A stretch of 64,000 nt of DNA from Pyxicephalus adspersus. Its lineage: Eukaryota > Chordata > Amphibia > Anura > Pyxicephalidae. Shown here piece after piece: positions 36,981-49,217 of the stretch. Location of the stretch: positions 30,823,819 through 30,887,818 of the forward strand of contig NC_092866.1 in assembly GCF_032062135.1 (NCBI RefSeq), in the 5' to 3' direction. Positions within the stretch are counted from its first letter, which is position 1, and each line of letters opens with the position of its first letter. Both the position numbers and the translations under genes were made by a program. The notes beneath the pieces are model-generated. The model did no database searches and was not told the origin of the DNA. It saw only the letters and a list, made by a program, of their open reading frames with translations.

Positions 36981-37149
36981 ATGTCTAATGTAATCACATA
37001 TGACATCATCTATAGACAAAATACCCTCTTTTCTGAAGATAGAGGGATTCCACATTGCTGCTCGTGCCACCATAACAGATGAAGAAGCTGTAGTGGATTT
37101 AAATGCTTCAATATCTGCAAACTCCCGTATAATTTCCTGTGAGCCTCCA
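36981..37149 (-). CDS. DUS2: DUS2 exon (NGGSQEI ... ARAAMWNPSIF ... YIRH)
   Basis: This 169-bp exon has one base completing Asn, then 56 codons beginning GGSQEIIREFADIEAF and ending CDYIRH. It includes ASSSVMVARAAMWNPSIF, the most diagnostic DUS2 block. The ARAA turn is part of the flavin phosphate site in dihydrouridine synthases. The acceptor is TTCTAG and the donor is GTAAGT. It is the longest and most conserved exon here. A (CTAT)n/(AT)n tract and a 129-base assembly gap lie about 35 bp upstream in the intron. Confidence 0.97.
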
Positions 37150-37180
37150 CTAGAAAGAAAAATAGAAATTATACACACAT

Positions 37181-37193
37181 ATATATATATCTA

Positions 37194-37232
<39 letters not shown>

Positions 37233-37256
37233 ATATATATATATATATATATATAT
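37181..37256. repeat. (CTAT)n and (AT)n microsatellite
   Basis: ATATCTATCT... about nine CTAT units followed by AT repeats, running into the assembly gap. Confidence 0.95.
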
Positions 37257-37385
37257 NNNNNNNNNNNNNNNNNNNNNNNNNNNNNNNNNNNNNNNNNNNN
37301 NNNNNNNNNNNNNNNNNNNNNNNNNNNNNNNNNNNNNNNNNNNNNNNNNNNNNNNNNNNNNNNNNNNNNNNNNNNNNNNNNNNNN
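37257..37385. other. Assembly gap (129 N)
   Basis: A run of 129 N directly after the AT microsatellite; length may be only an estimate. Confidence 0.99.
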
Positions 37386-37701
37386 CAGGGTATTAAATAC
37401 AAATAGTAATAACAACAATCATCTTTTTCTAAAAGTGCTTGGAATATTTATTCTAAGCATTTGTAGGTTTTGACAGCATACAGTAAAAAAAGTCAGGGTT
37501 AAGTGCATTTATTGGAAATTAATATATTCAAAATGCAGCAAACAACAGTGAATCTTAAATACAGGGCAACCAACACTAAACATCTATAACTGGCCTCCAG
37601 CAATAGTAGGCATCTGATCTTCTGCAAGCAACAGTTTTTCTGGTTTTCTTTTCTTTTGTAGCAATGAATGTAACGTAATATGTACCTATGATGCTCTGGT
37701 C

Positions 37702-38157
37702 CAGAGGTTGGCAAACTCCCGCCTTTAGGCCAGATACGACTCAGCTGGTAGTTTGTCCCGGCCTAACGGCCCCTTGCTAATCCGGCCTAACCACGGCCAG
37801 CAACCCGTGGCTCCGGAACCGCGGGTTGCAGGCCGATCGGCCAGGGGGCATTAGGCTGGAACAAACTACCAGAGCCGGAGACGACGGAGCCGCATGTGGC
37901 TCTTGAGCCTCCTCTTGCAGTGGCTGCCCTATTTACCGCGGCCGGCATTAACACTTCTGACGCCGGGGTAAATAGGGTATGCCCCCTGAAGGGAAATCCA
38001 TCTCCTCCGCAATGCATACAGAGAAGAGGGATTTCCCTTCGGGGAGAGTTCCTTGTGGGGGGGGAGACATTAGGGCCAAACACGAGAGAGTCTGACCTAG
38101 TGTGCTCCTGCCCACCCCTGAAATGGCCTAGTGGCTACAAAAGTTTGCCTACCTCTG
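37702..38157. mobile_element. hAT-like MITE (456 bp)
   Basis: The inverted ends CAGAGGTTGGCAAACT and AGTTTGCCTACCTCTG are flanked by CTCTGGTC (37694-37701) and CTCTAGTC (38158-38165), a 7-of-8 match. The inside is GC-rich with GGCCTAACGGCC-type sequence and is non-coding. It is a third hAT-type family, different from 18013 and 28957. Confidence 0.92.
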
Positions 38158-38285
38158 CTCTAGTCGATTATGTGATTTAGTAACAGCATTTATGTATTTA
38201 TCCATTACTAAAGCACACATGTCCTTGCCCACTGACATTTTCAGATACACTAATTACTGGTGTATAACAATATGGAAAATAAAAA

Positions 38286-38643
38286 AAAAAGACCAAGAAC
38301 AGCTAGGGTTTTATTACTGCAAAAAGATTGTGTATTACAAAAATCTATTTAAATCAGAGTTTTCCATAAAACAGTAGCACAGCATTTTTTTACCGTCTTT
38401 CACACATATATAATCATAGGAAAACGTCCGTAACACAACACGTTTCGCCTGTCGGATTCCTTAGGGCTTTTGAAGAACGTTCGTTCACAATTTGAGGTAG
38501 GTTGAAATGATTGTTTAAGGGATGTCACAGAGGTGGGTATGGATTAGTGATCTCACAACACAGTATCTGTGGTGCCTTGGAAAGGGAATCCTGTATCGTG
38601 CTGAGTTCGGCATGCAGGAGGAGCTGCTGAGTTGTGTGTCAGG

Positions 38644-38684
<41 letters not shown>

Positions 38685-38797
38685 AAAGACTGTATAAAAC
38701 ACTGTGCTACTCTTTTATGTCAAACTATGATTTAAATAGATTTTTGTATTACAAAATCTTTTTGTCGCACAAAAATCATAGCTGTTCTTGGTCTTTT
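38286..38797. repeat. Fold-back element with about 115-bp inverted arms
   Basis: Left arm 38286-38401 (GACCAAGAACAGCT ... AGTAGCACAG) pairs with right arm 38682-38797 (CTGTGCTACT ... AGCTGTTCTTGGTC). The loop contains the minus-strand hairpin motif (38437-38467, AACACGTTTCGCC...GGATTCC) and an (AT)n tract (38647-38680). It has no coding sequence. This may be a non-autonomous DNA transposon; no target-site duplication was defined. Confidence 0.8.
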
Positions 38798-39479
38798 TTC
38801 TTTAGTTTACAATTTCTAGGGGAGCGGCCTATTACAAGTTGAGGAAATGTGATTAGCACCAATTCTAAGCAATCTTTAACAATATATAAATGTTTTCAAT
38901 GACAGTCTTGGTGTGCATTTGCTTATGTGGAGAGTGCCCTCTGCACACTTTAAAAAAAAAAAAAAAATACTTGGCCTCCTGCCTCTCTTCAGAGCTTCTG
39001 GTCCCACAATCCTAAATTTTGGGAGACCTCCTGGGCCCTGTCAGCATACAGTCAATGTCCTCCTCTGGCTCCAACTCCCCCTTGATTCAAAGGCAGGTGC
39101 TATTTTTATCAATGGCCACATGATCAAGAACTATCTTAAGTATATGGACTAGACGAGAGAAGTGACTCTCATTCCTTCTAGGACACTCTGGGTCTATATC
39201 TGAAATACAGAGCTGCAATTCTGCAACAATACCCATACAATACACATGACCCTCTATTCCCTTTTCCAGGTAAAATTGAGTTAGTTGATGCCAAATATCC
39301 CCTGAATTTGGCATCACACGTTTCCATCTTCTACAACACATACCTGTATATATTTGTTGTTTACAACTATAAACTGAAGTTTCCCTAACTTTGTTTTAAT
39401 ATAAGAATATCAATAAATGTTAATTATGTTTTTTTTTTTTTTTGATTTTTGAAAATGTTGCTTTACTATTTGCAATGTA
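38798..39479. other. Unassigned intronic DNA; 38960-39345 may be an L1-like 3' ORF remnant
   Basis: The minus strand at 39087-39341 gives an open stretch with no clear family match. A T-run (38951-38967 as A-run; 39430-39443 T-run) flanks it. The last two bases are the TA target of the Tc1-like element. Confidence 0.3.
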
Positions 39480-41071
39480 CAGTTAGGTCCATAAATATTT
39501 GGACAGAGACAACTTTTTTTTCTAATTTTAGTTCTGTAATTAATTTTAAATGAAACAACTCAGACGCAGTTAAACTGCAGACTTTCAGCTTTAATTTAGT
39601 GGGTTGAACAAAAAGATTGCATTAAAATGTGAGGAACTAAATTGGACAATTGACTCAAAGGCTATTTCATGGGCTGGTGTGGGCAATTCCTTCGTTATGT
39701 CATTATCAATTAAGCAGATAAAAGGCCTAGATTTGTTTTTGGGGGGGGGGGGGTGCTTGTATGTGGAAGATTTGTGCTCCTTTGACAACATCCGGTCAAA
39801 GGAGCTCTCCATGCAGGTGAAACAAGCCATCCTTAAGCTGCACAATCAGAAAAAACCCATCTGAGAAATTGCTACAATATTAGGAGTGGCAAAATCTACA
39901 GTTTGGTACATCATAAGAAAAAAACAAAGCACTGGTGAACTCAGCAAAGCCAAAAGACCTGGTTGTCCACGGAAGACAACAGTGGTGGATGATCGCAGAA
40001 TCATTTTCATGGTAAAGAGAAACCCCTTCACAACAGCCAACCAAGTGAACAACACTCTTGAGGAAGTAGGCGTATCGATATCCAAGTCTATCATCAAGAG
40101 AAGACTGCATGAAAGTAAATACAAAGGGGGCACTGCAAGGTGCAAGCCACTCATAAGCCTCAAGAATAGAAAGGCTAGATTGGATTTTGCTCAAAAACAT
40201 CTAAAAAAGCCAGCAAAGTTCTGGAAAAACATTCTTTGGACAGATGAAACCAAGATCAACCTTTAGCAAAATGATGGCAATAAAAAAGTATGGAGAAGGT
40301 GTGGAAAAGCTCATGATCCAAAGCATACCACATCATCTGTAAAACATGGCGAAGGCAGTTTGATGATGGTTTGGGCATGCATGGCTGCCAGTAGCACTGG
40401 GACACTAGTGTTTATCGATGATGTGACACAGGAGAGAAGCAGGTTCTGAGGTGTTCAGAGACATACTGTCAACTCAAATCCAGATAAATGCAGTCAAATT
40501 GATTGGGAGGAATTTCATAATACAGATGGACAATGACCCAAAACATACAGCCAAAGCAACCCAGGAGTTTATTTAAGCAAAGAAGTGGAAAATTCTTAAA
40601 TGGCCAAGTCAGTCACCGGATCTGAACTTAATTGAGCATGCATTTCACTTGTTAAAGACTAAACTTCGGACAGAAAGGCCCACAAACAAACAGCAAGAGA
40701 AAGCCGCTGCAGTAAAGGCCTGGCAGAGCATTAAAAAGGAGGAAACCCAGCATATGGTGATGTCCATGAGTTCAAGACTACAGGCTGTCAGTGCCAGCAA
40801 AAGGTTTTCAACCAAGTATTGGAAATGAACATTTTTTTTCAGCTTTTAATTTGTCCAATTACTTTTGAGCCCCCAAAATGAAGTGATTTTGTTAAAAAAG
40901 GCTTTAGTTCCTCACATTTCTATGCAATCTTTTTGTTCAACCCACTGAAATAAAGCTGAAATTCTGTGGTTCAACTGCATCCGAGTTGTATCATTTAAAA
41001 TTGATTGTTGTAATGTACAGAACCCAAATTAGAAAAAGTTTTCTCTGTCCAAATATTTATAGACCTAACTG
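39480..41071 (+). mobile_element. Complete Tc1-like transposon (1592 bp) with long TIRs and TA duplication
   Basis: Ends are CAGTTAGGTCCATAAATATT and its near complement TATTTATAGACCTAACTG, flanked by TA at 39478-39479 and 41072-41073. The inverted repeats extend about 200 bp, including the TTTGTTCAACCCACTGAA region near both ends. The transposase is broken. The fragments at 1-1360, 47949-48047 and 51610-52535 belong to the same family. Confidence 0.96.
39790..40828 (+). pseudogene. Tc1-like transposase, inactivated
   Basis: It starts in the KELSMQVKQAILKL region. An in-frame TGA breaks PI-EIATILGVAKSTVW at about 39862. 39886-40266 is open: paired-like helix-turn-helix domain with RPGCPRKTTVVDDRRI, then SISKSIIKRRLHES and ILWTDETKINL (first catalytic Asp). 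A stop follows at 40264. The rest reads on with VWACMAAS, DNDPKHTAKATQEF (second Asp) and SPDLNLIEHAFH (the Glu), ending SKRFSTKYWK and a stop at 40826-40828. All three DD34E residues are visible, but stops and frameshifts prevent a full protein. Confidence 0.92.
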
Positions 41072-41400
41072 TAGATGCATGCAGTCCAGCTGTGTAGATG
41101 CTAAAAATAGCAGACCATGCCTGCACATTGAGAAACAACATGGCCACTTATCCTTTCCTTTGGAAGCACATTTGACAGGGTGACAATGCAAGCGAGCAAT
41201 TATGAGACAAAGAACTGTCAATTTTTAACAGGAAATGTTTAACCTTTTACAAAGGGAAATATTTACAAAACTTTTTGCAGAATTGTCAGGTATTATGGCA
41301 AATAAAGCTAAAATACTTTAAAAACAAATACATTATTGAGTCAAAGGTTTAATGAGATTTTGGTGACTCAAACCTACTTTAATAAATAATATTTTACTTA

Positions 41401-41490
<90 letters not shown>

Positions 41491-41609
41491 TTAAAAAAAA
41501 AAAAAAAAAAGTTGTCATGTAGAGATTTAAACTTAACACATTACACATAATACTGTTGTACATTTAAAAAAAATGTAGTAGTTATAACATTTTTACCAAC
41601 CTGCTATAA

Positions 41610-42275
41610 ATTCAACACTTATTAAATGCCGGTGGAGGAACAAGAGTCTCTGGTGAAGCCAAAATTGAACCATTTAGCCTCATTTCTAAAAATTATGTCT
41701 AGAAGAAATCAAGACACCACTCATCAACGGCCCAATACTATCCTAAAAGTGAAACATGGTGGTAACAGCACCAAGCTGTGGGGTTGTTTTTCAGCAGATG
41801 GGACTGGGAGACTGGTCAGGATTAATGGAAATAGAGAATAGAGCAAAGTGCAGAGATATCCTCAATAAAAATCTGTTCCAAAGTGCTCAGGACCTGGAAG
41901 GTTAATTCCCCAACATGACCATGACCCAATGCATACAGTGAAGACACAGAAGTGGCTTAGGGACAACTCTGTGAATATCCTAGAATGGCCCAGCCAGAGC
42001 CCAGACTTTGAACCTTATCGAGCATCTCTGACTGAGCTTGAAGTGGACTTGCAAAGAGGAATGGCAGATATCCCCTAATCAAGGTGTGCAAAACATGTTG
42101 CATGCAGTGTTGCATCAAACCCAAGATGACTCAGGTCTGTAATTACTTCTATGAAGGTGCTTCAACTAAGGACTAAGGAAGTAAAGGGTCTGGATACTTA
42201 CGTTATGTGATATTTTAGTTTTTTTTCTGTTTAATTAGTTTACAAAATTGTCTAAAATTGTCTTTTCATTTTGTC
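41610..42275 (+). mobile_element. Second Tc1-like family, 3' half
   Basis: The plus strand encodes a degraded Tc1 transposase C-terminal half: [20 protein letters not shown] near 41738-41800, VHTVKTQKWLRDNSVNILEW (about 41935-41985), and a SPDFEP region replacing SPDLNPIE near 42000. It lacks the 5' half and both clear termini. The family differs from the 39480 element. Confidence 0.85.
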
Positions 42276-42289
42276 ATTAAGTCGCTATG

Positions 42290-43755
42290 TAATGGCAGAG
42301 CAGTCCATCTAGTAGAGGTGTGGAAGGCAATGCAGGAAGCCCTATACAATTAAAATTATTAATCAGGACTGATAAAATAATCAGTTGCCTGGATTGCCTC
42401 CACCGAATGGTTTGCTGTCTCCCTGGTGCTAGGGTTAGGCATGTGATGGACCCACTGGACAAAATCCTAGAGGGGCTGGGCATAACAAAGCTTTCTTGGT
42501 CTGTGTTGGAACCAATGACAGGATACATGGAAGACAGAGGATCCTTAGGAATCTGTTTAGAGCTAGAACTAGGCTACAAGTTGAAAGGAAGAACCTCCAC
42601 ATTTAAATACTTTAGAATTATTGCCTGAGCCATGTGCAGGATGGGAAAGGCAGTGGGAGTTTAGACAGCTGTGGAGGAATATGTAAACTAGGACAGAGGG
42701 TGTGGGACAGTTAAACAAGGAAGCAGATAAGTCAAAGAGGGGTCAGTCACCAGCAGTGGTTGGATTAGGGATAATTGGGAGGTTGGTTATGAATTGATAT
42801 GATAAAAAGCATTGTTAACCAATGTTAGAAGTCCAGCAAGCAAAAGAGGGGAGTTGAAAGCCTTAATCATTTAAGAGAACTAGGACTTGCTTGGTTAGAT
42901 GGTATTGCTGAATACCGACTTTGTTCTTTACACGACTGGGTTGTTAACATTTCTGGCTATACTCTCTCTTAAAAAGACAAAGTTAAACAAAAAGGCGGTG
43001 GTATCTGTATTTAAGAGGTGATCTTAAAATTGTTAATGGAGAATGGCATGATGATGAAACAATATGGGTGCAGTTGCATACGGAAATGCATAATGCATAG
43101 GTAAATAGTGGAGTCTGTTATAGACTGCACAGCGCTAAAAAATTGGATTATTTTACTACCCTGATTTTGACTGGTGTATTGATACTGCCACTCTTAAGAA
43201 TGCACATTTTTTATTCTTAAGGGTGGGGGTCTCCACTTGGAATGAGAGGAAATATTGTCCTTAAAAAGAACAGAAATCAGCAATGAATTTAGGAGGCAAA
43301 AATAAAGTGTGACTCATGGCTAATATTAAAAAAGCCATAAAGAAAAGTTAAAATGACATTTCAAATAATAAAAAAATATATATTACCATCAAAAATTTTT
43401 TAATATATGAAAAGGGTTGGTGACTGGGTAATAAAGAAAAATGTGGGTTTACTATACATGTTGGCTAAAAATTGATATGATTAGACAACAGTTAGATAAA
43501 ATTATGGTTAATAAAACACCAGGACCTGAGGAATTCCACCCTCATATCCTCAAAGTTTCTAATTTAAATTAAATAAATTCAATTACTTGCATGGTACCAA
43601 TCATAAGCGTAAAGCCAATGGGGTACCTATCTTTAAAAAAGGGAGCAAAGTCATTATAAAGTAACTATAGACCTGCAAGTTTAACTTTTATAGTCGGGAA
43701 GATATTAGACAGTTTGATAAAGGACCACAATGAACAGTTTCTACTAGAAAAAAAT
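42290..43755 (+). mobile_element. CR1/L2-like LINE remnant (ORF1 esterase, endonuclease, RT start)
   Basis: 42370-42520 encodes MVCCLPGARVRHVMDPLDKI, the SGNH/GDSL esterase-like segment of CR1-type ORF1. A degraded endonuclease follows (KGGGI-like near 42990). The RT entry reads NKTPGPEEFHPHILKVSNLN (43510-43570), then KKGAKS, SNYRPASLTFIVGKILDSLI (about 43660-43720). It is cut at about 43755 by the minus-strand DIRS-like element. Confidence 0.82.
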
Positions 43756-45960
43756 ATTATGCATGTTTGAGGCAGATGAGGACTTCTTGTTCCCCTCTGC
43801 TTGGAGATGTATTCTACCACTATCTTGTTGTTCATCAAGATTTTCATCTTCTTGTGTAGTAGAAGACTTGGGAATGCCTTCAGCCATTGCCATGCTGCCA
43901 TTAATTCCAGTAGATTGGATCCGATTGTTGATGGAACTGTTCATTGACCTTGTGCCTGATATTTGCCACAATGAGCTCCCCAGCCTTTTATGCTTGCATC
44001 TGTAGTTAGGATTATCCAATCTCCTTGTATTACCAATGTTCCTTTGGATAGGTTTTGCACTGACGTACACCATAACAGATCACTTTTTACAGGTAGAGGT
44101 TTACGGATCTCTTGCTTCAGGGATAACCGATCCCACTGACTGAAAAAACAAACCTGCATTCTTCTTGTATGCAATTTAGCCCAAGGAACTACCAAAATAC
44201 AAGCATTCATCAGGCCTATTATCTTCATGAATTCTCTTGCATTCACTTTTTGGAGTTGCATTCAGTTTTGGAGCCCATTTTCTTATTTGAGATATCCTTT
44301 CCCCTGTTCTTCCACAGGTACTAATACTACTGCCTGCGACTTGACAAGCCCCTGGACCTAGGAAAGTAAAATCTGACGTTTTGCCTTCTCTGGTGGATGA
44401 ATAGTTTGGGTGAAGTGGTGCTGTGGGTGTTTTTGTGCAAACTCGATCTGGTACCCAAGGAAACCACTGACACTACCCAGGTGTCTGGGATGTTCTCCTT
44501 CCATACCTCTGGGAATTTCAGAAGTCTGGCCCCTACTTCCAGAACCTGGGCAAAGCCACCTTAAGAACTGCTTGTTGGTCGACTTGGCTGACTGCGGAAT
44601 CTTGGACCTTGTTGGTCTCTGAAAAGCAGTTTGTGTTCCCCTCCATTGCTGACAGAATGGTTCATGGGACCTAAACCCTCTTAACTCTGATCTTTTTTTC
44701 GAGGATCTTGGTTGGGTTGAAAAATTGGCATTTACGTCTCATGGACAGTAATCCTGAGGTTTGCCAAAAAGAACATTACCCTCAAAGAGAATGGAACACA
44801 ATGCCTGTTTGGAAACAGCATCCAATGCCTTAGACACAGGGATCTTCTTGCCGTTACCGAAAATCCCATTATTTTAGCGGATAACTTCACTAATCAATTG
44901 ACTCTTCTCCTAAAAAAAAAAATCAGATCTAAATAAAAATTGGCAGTTGTGTTTCTCGACATCTCGACCCAGGCTTATAATGCTCTAGAACACTGAGGTG
45001 AGAGCAACTGCTGGATGACTAGCTAACCCAACTGCTGAGTAAATTTTCTTCAGGTCTCCATTTAACTTTATCCATTGGATCCTTGAAGAGCTGATCCCTG
45101 AAGAGACGTTCTGATCCACAGTTTGGTGCGAATCCCAGAACTCATGTCATTCTAAATTAGAGGATATTATTTCGAAAATCTAATAAAAAAGTGAATATTT
45201 ACTATCAGGCTTCAACTATTCTTCTTCAAGCAGTTGCTTAACCTCCTCCATGAAAGGAAAGGTAATATATACTTTCTTCAAAGTAGGAAAGTATCTTCTC
45301 TTCTTTGGAGGAGAAGGGGTGGTTTCTTCCCACTGAAAAGATTTTCTAACAGTGTTAATGAATGGTTTGACTAACGAAAAGTCAAAAGAAAAAGAACTTC
45401 ATTCCCCAGCTTCTGAGCCAGAAAACTGTGAATCCTGTGGAATCTCCCACTGTCTGCCTGGCTCATCTTGTGAGTTAGAACTAGAACTTAGAGTCAGTTT
45501 CTTAAAACTTTCTGCAATGGCCTGGTCAGTATAAGATCCCATCTCCTTGGACTCTGTTTCCTTATCACGGCATGTTTCTTTAAAGCATATCCCATACACA
45601 GGTTTTGATGGTAAGGCCCTTGTGCCACATGCCCAATATAAAACTCTACTTCAGGGTGTTCCCCTGACTGACTTCTTGAGTGGGAAAAAGACCTCTTCCT
45701 ACCCATGCTCGCCCTTGGGGAATTCTACCTTGTAACCCATACTCTTTTAGAAGATTGACGGTCAGGACTAGGGGAGGCTAAATGCCTTGTCTTCCTGAGC
45801 TGTTTCTTTCCAAGGCTTTTACTTCTGTAACAAATTTTAAATTGAATATATACCAATCAAAATCTGCAGCCGGCAAAGGAAGAACAAAAATCAAAGGAAA
45901 AAAAAATTTTGTTACCTCTGCGATGATGAAAAAGAGGCAGGTGTAGAAGTGTCAGGCGCT
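43756..45960 (-). mobile_element. DIRS-like retrotransposon (gag-like, RT start, RNase H; RT palm deleted)
   Basis: Read on the minus strand, a gag-like part is followed by FINTVRKSFQWEE, PPKKRRYFPTLKKVYITFPF and others (45360-45240). Next are a basic FRGFRSHEPF stretch and VSGFLGYQIEFAQKHPQHHF (RT start, about 44490-44430). The sequence jumps near 44265 to AREFMKIIGLMNACILVVPW and WIILTTDASIKGWGAHCGK (44030-43970), then MNNKIVVEYISKQRGTRSP (RNase H, about 43825-43770). It ends abruptly against a CR1-like LINE. Methyltransferase-like and recombinase parts are absent. Confidence 0.85.
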
Positions 45961-46081
45961 AGAGAGAGAAAGGCACAAAACAAAATGTGAGCAGCGAGCT
46001 CACAAAAATTCTCTACTCTACTGCCACCACGTTAGCACTAGGATATGCCTATGTACATCCACCTAGTATATGCACAAAAAC

Positions 46082-46127
<46 letters not shown>

Positions 46128-46316
46128 TATGTTGCTGTATTACACTAGGTGTGACGGGACCTGGACTCCGGATTAAAGGGAAAGGATTGGGTGGGCCTCT
46201 TCAGTCCATCTGGGTACACAGGAGGAGTTGCACCTGCCCAGCAGGATGGTGGGAATCCCATAAGGGCTCAGGTGTGCAAGAAGGAGACGAAGTAGAATAA
46301 AACAAGCTTTGGGGGA

Positions 46317-46371
<55 letters not shown>

Positions 46372-47029
46372 GTACAACAAAACCCCGGGCAGTCAAGCCC
46401 TTTGCGCACCCTGCACATGCTTCATGTCAAAAATTATACTAAGGCGCCATCTTGGAAACTGGCATCTCTGCCCCTACCTTGCAACACGCATGCGTCAGAT
46501 TCCGCACTTACACCATCCCCCTGGACATGCCGGGACCCGGGCGAGAGATGCCTTCGGACCCTACAGCCCTACAATGAAGATGATCACCACTGGAACATGA
46601 AGGAATTCCTGGATCAGGGACCAGAAAAGAGAACAGAGAGGAGAGGAGGTGAGGGGGATTTTATGGAAAAAGGTAGGTCCTGGGGGGGTCAAGGGGCGGA
46701 GTTGACCCTTTTGTGCGCTGGCAGGAGGAGTGCCTGTCTTCTAAAGAAGCAGTGTTCGTTTGTGAAACTTGTCAAGACTTATCATAAAGTTGTACAGCAG
46801 AGTAGTGGTATCAAAACTTATGGTTTCCTATTCCCTATAAAACTTTCAGAGCAATCAATTGCTTTGTTACAATTATATAAGCTATTTGCACCAAATCAAA
46901 TGTACTTTGTTGAAATTGTTTGTCTGTTACCATTTTAAAGTAAGTTGTCAAGGAACTTGAATTTTAACTTCTCATTTCATCTTGCCTTACTCAAGATACC
47001 TTCAAATTCCCTTATATAAATATTTTACC
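45961..47029. other. Unassigned region with microsatellites and a GC-richer repeat
   Basis: (TA)n lies at 46086-46126 and (TG)n(CG)n at 46325-46370. 46430-46720 is GC-richer with GCGCCATCTTGG and CACGCATGCGTCAG, similar in style to 10430-10560. No supported gene. Confidence 0.4.
46325..46370. repeat. (TG)n-(CG)n microsatellite
   Basis: About 36 bases TG followed by CGCGCGCG; alternating purine-pyrimidine, potential Z-DNA. Confidence 0.95.
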
Positions 47030-47905
47030 ATATACTTATTAAAAATATGCATGATACACTTTTATATAGTTTTAACACTGTGCTTGCTGCTGCCAAGCAA
47101 AAATACTTTTCTATTCTCATCTTCTCAAACATCCAACCCATTCTGCCTCTTTGCCACAGGTTATGTTACTCTCTAACTCTACACACCCCTTACCTTTTAC
47201 TGCAACCCTTGCCTTCCAAGAAATCACCACCACAACTTGCCTTAATGTTAGTTCAGATAAAGCGGTCTTTCTTCATTTATCATTTCCCTGCTTTGCATGT
47301 TCACTCACCCAACAACCCTCTGTCTTACTCAGAGGCCATTCTTTCACCCTAGCTCCTGCTCCAATCAAACTGCTCAACCTCTCTCTTTCCACTGGCATTT
47401 TTCCCTTCAGCTTTCAAACATGTAATTGTCTTTCCTAAAACTGAAATTCTCGATTGGCCCCTCCCTGCTCTGTAGCTACAATTTCATTTATTTTCTACCA
47501 TTCGCTTCCAACCTATTTGTACACCTTATTTGCAAAATACTTTATCTTGTTACTCAACCTTTTTTAATGTGGCATTTGACCTAAACAATGAAATTAAATG
47601 GATCTTATAAAGGTGGCAAATAATCTCATTTAGGCTATGTTACTGAGCAAATTTTCTCTTCTCCTACTTCTTGATCCTTTTATGTTATAGTTAACTACTT
47701 TGTACTAATCCAGGCTTTGCACGGTTTTAAAGGTGACTTTTTTTTTTTTTTAACCTCTAATCCTTTTCCTGTCAGGGTTCTCCAAGGGCTCAGTTCTTGG
47801 ACCTGTACTCCTCTCGTTACACTTTTACACTTTGCGAACTTACAGGCCTACAATACTATTTGTAGGCAAATGGCACACACACTTACATGTACAATCTTAC
47901 ATTTT
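47030..47905 (+). mobile_element. L2-like LINE RT remnant
   Basis: The plus strand encodes LNLSLSTGIFPFSFQTC (about 47370-47420) and GFSKGSVLGPVLLSLHFYTL (about 47775-47835), then a degraded YADD region. SLSTGIFPSAFK and GVPQGSVLGPLLF are hallmarks of L2-type LINEs. It has frameshifts and an internal deletion. Confidence 0.8.
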
Positions 47906-47948
47906 GTTAATATAAATATAAGTTTGCATTTGTTTTATAAATTATATA

Positions 47949-48047
47949 CAGTTAGGTCTATAAATATTTGGACAGAGACAACTTTTTTCAAATTTTGGTT
48001 CTGTACATTACCACAATTAATTTTAAATGAAACAACTCATATGCAGT
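47949..48047 (+). mobile_element. Tc1-like terminal repeat fragment
   Basis: Starts CAGTTAGGTCTATAAATATT and matches about 100 bp of the left end of the 39480 element. It then stops at the 3' end of a CR1/L2-like copy (GTTACATAGTAG). Confidence 0.92.
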
Positions 48048-48329
48048 TACATAGTAGATTAGGTTGAAAAAGTCCATCAAGTTCAGCCACTAGGGAAATA
48101 AACATATCCCAGATATAAAACCCTACAAAACATAGTTGGTCCAGAGGAAGGCAAAGAAACCTTTGGTACAATTTGCTTCAACAGGGGGAAAAACATCCTT
48201 CCTGATTCCATTAGGCAATCGGATGTTACCTGGATCAACAGTCACCGTTATTTTTACTTTCAATCCTTAATACCCAATTATATTCTGTGCTTCTAAAAAA
48301 ACATTCTTCTTGAGGGAGCTGATTCCACA

Positions 48330-48990
48330 TTTTCACAGACCTTACAGTAAAAGAATCCCTTTCCTATCCGGTGCAAAAGCTTCTTTTCCCCCAGATGCCC
48401 TCTTGTTCTTCGTAATGATCTTAAAGTGAATAATAGGGAAGAGAGATCTCTATATGGACCGTTTATATAATTTATACATGGTGATCATATCCTCCCTTAA
48501 ACGTTTCTTCTCAAGGCAGAATAAATTTAGTTCAGCTAATCTCGCCTTATAGCTTAGCTCCTCCATTCCTTTTATTAATTTAGTTGCCCTTCTCTGCACT
48601 CTCTCCAATTCATCAATGTCCTTTTTTTAAACTGGTGCCCAAAACTGGACTGCATATTCCAGATCTGACCAGTGGTCTGACCAATGCTTTGTACAGGGGC
48701 AGGATAATGACTCCATCTCTGCAGTCTATTCTTCTTTTAATACAAGAAAGTACTTTACTAGCTTTAGATATTGCAGCTTGGCATTGCATGCTGTTATTAA
48801 GTCTATGATCTACCAGAATCCCTAGATCCTTTTCTGACTCCCCTAAATATATTCCCCCTAGACAGTATGAAGCATGCATGTTGTTATCCCCCACGTGCAT
48901 AACTTTACATTTATCTATATTAAGTGTCATTTGCCACTTGGCTGCCCAATCAAACAGTACATCCAGGTCTGCTTGTAGATTATAGACATC
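48330..48990 (-). pseudogene. CR1/L2-like ORF2, RT thumb and C-terminal part
   Basis: The minus strand reads LFDWAAKWQMTLNIDKCKVM, then SYCLGGIYLGESEKDLGILV, AISKASKVLSCIKRRI, LPLYKALVRPLV and a YPVW-type end (48640-48610). This is the region following the YADD box in CR1/L2 RT. The box itself is missing. Confidence 0.88.
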
Positions 48991-49217
48991 CTGTATGGAC
49001 TTAATCTGTCTTTCATGTTAAATTTCTGCACATTTATCTCCTTTTTTCATCTTTTGGTATATTCTTTATAGGTTTCAAATGATGAAGGTGATCCTTCATT
49101 TTTATATTTTTGGAATGCCTTTTTCTTGTTCCTTTTGGCTTTTTTAACATCAGATGTGGGCCACATAGGTTTAAATAATTTTATCCTCCTAAACGTTTTA
49201 CCCATTGGAACATATAT

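Noticed and set aside
37000..37473. Plus-strand open frame across the assembly gap
   Set aside because: It is antisense to a DUS2 exon and continues through microsatellite and N.
46309..46938. A 209-codon open frame on the plus strand
   Set aside because: It starts in a (TG)n microsatellite and has no domain; composition follows a GC-richer repeat, so it is treated as a chance frame.
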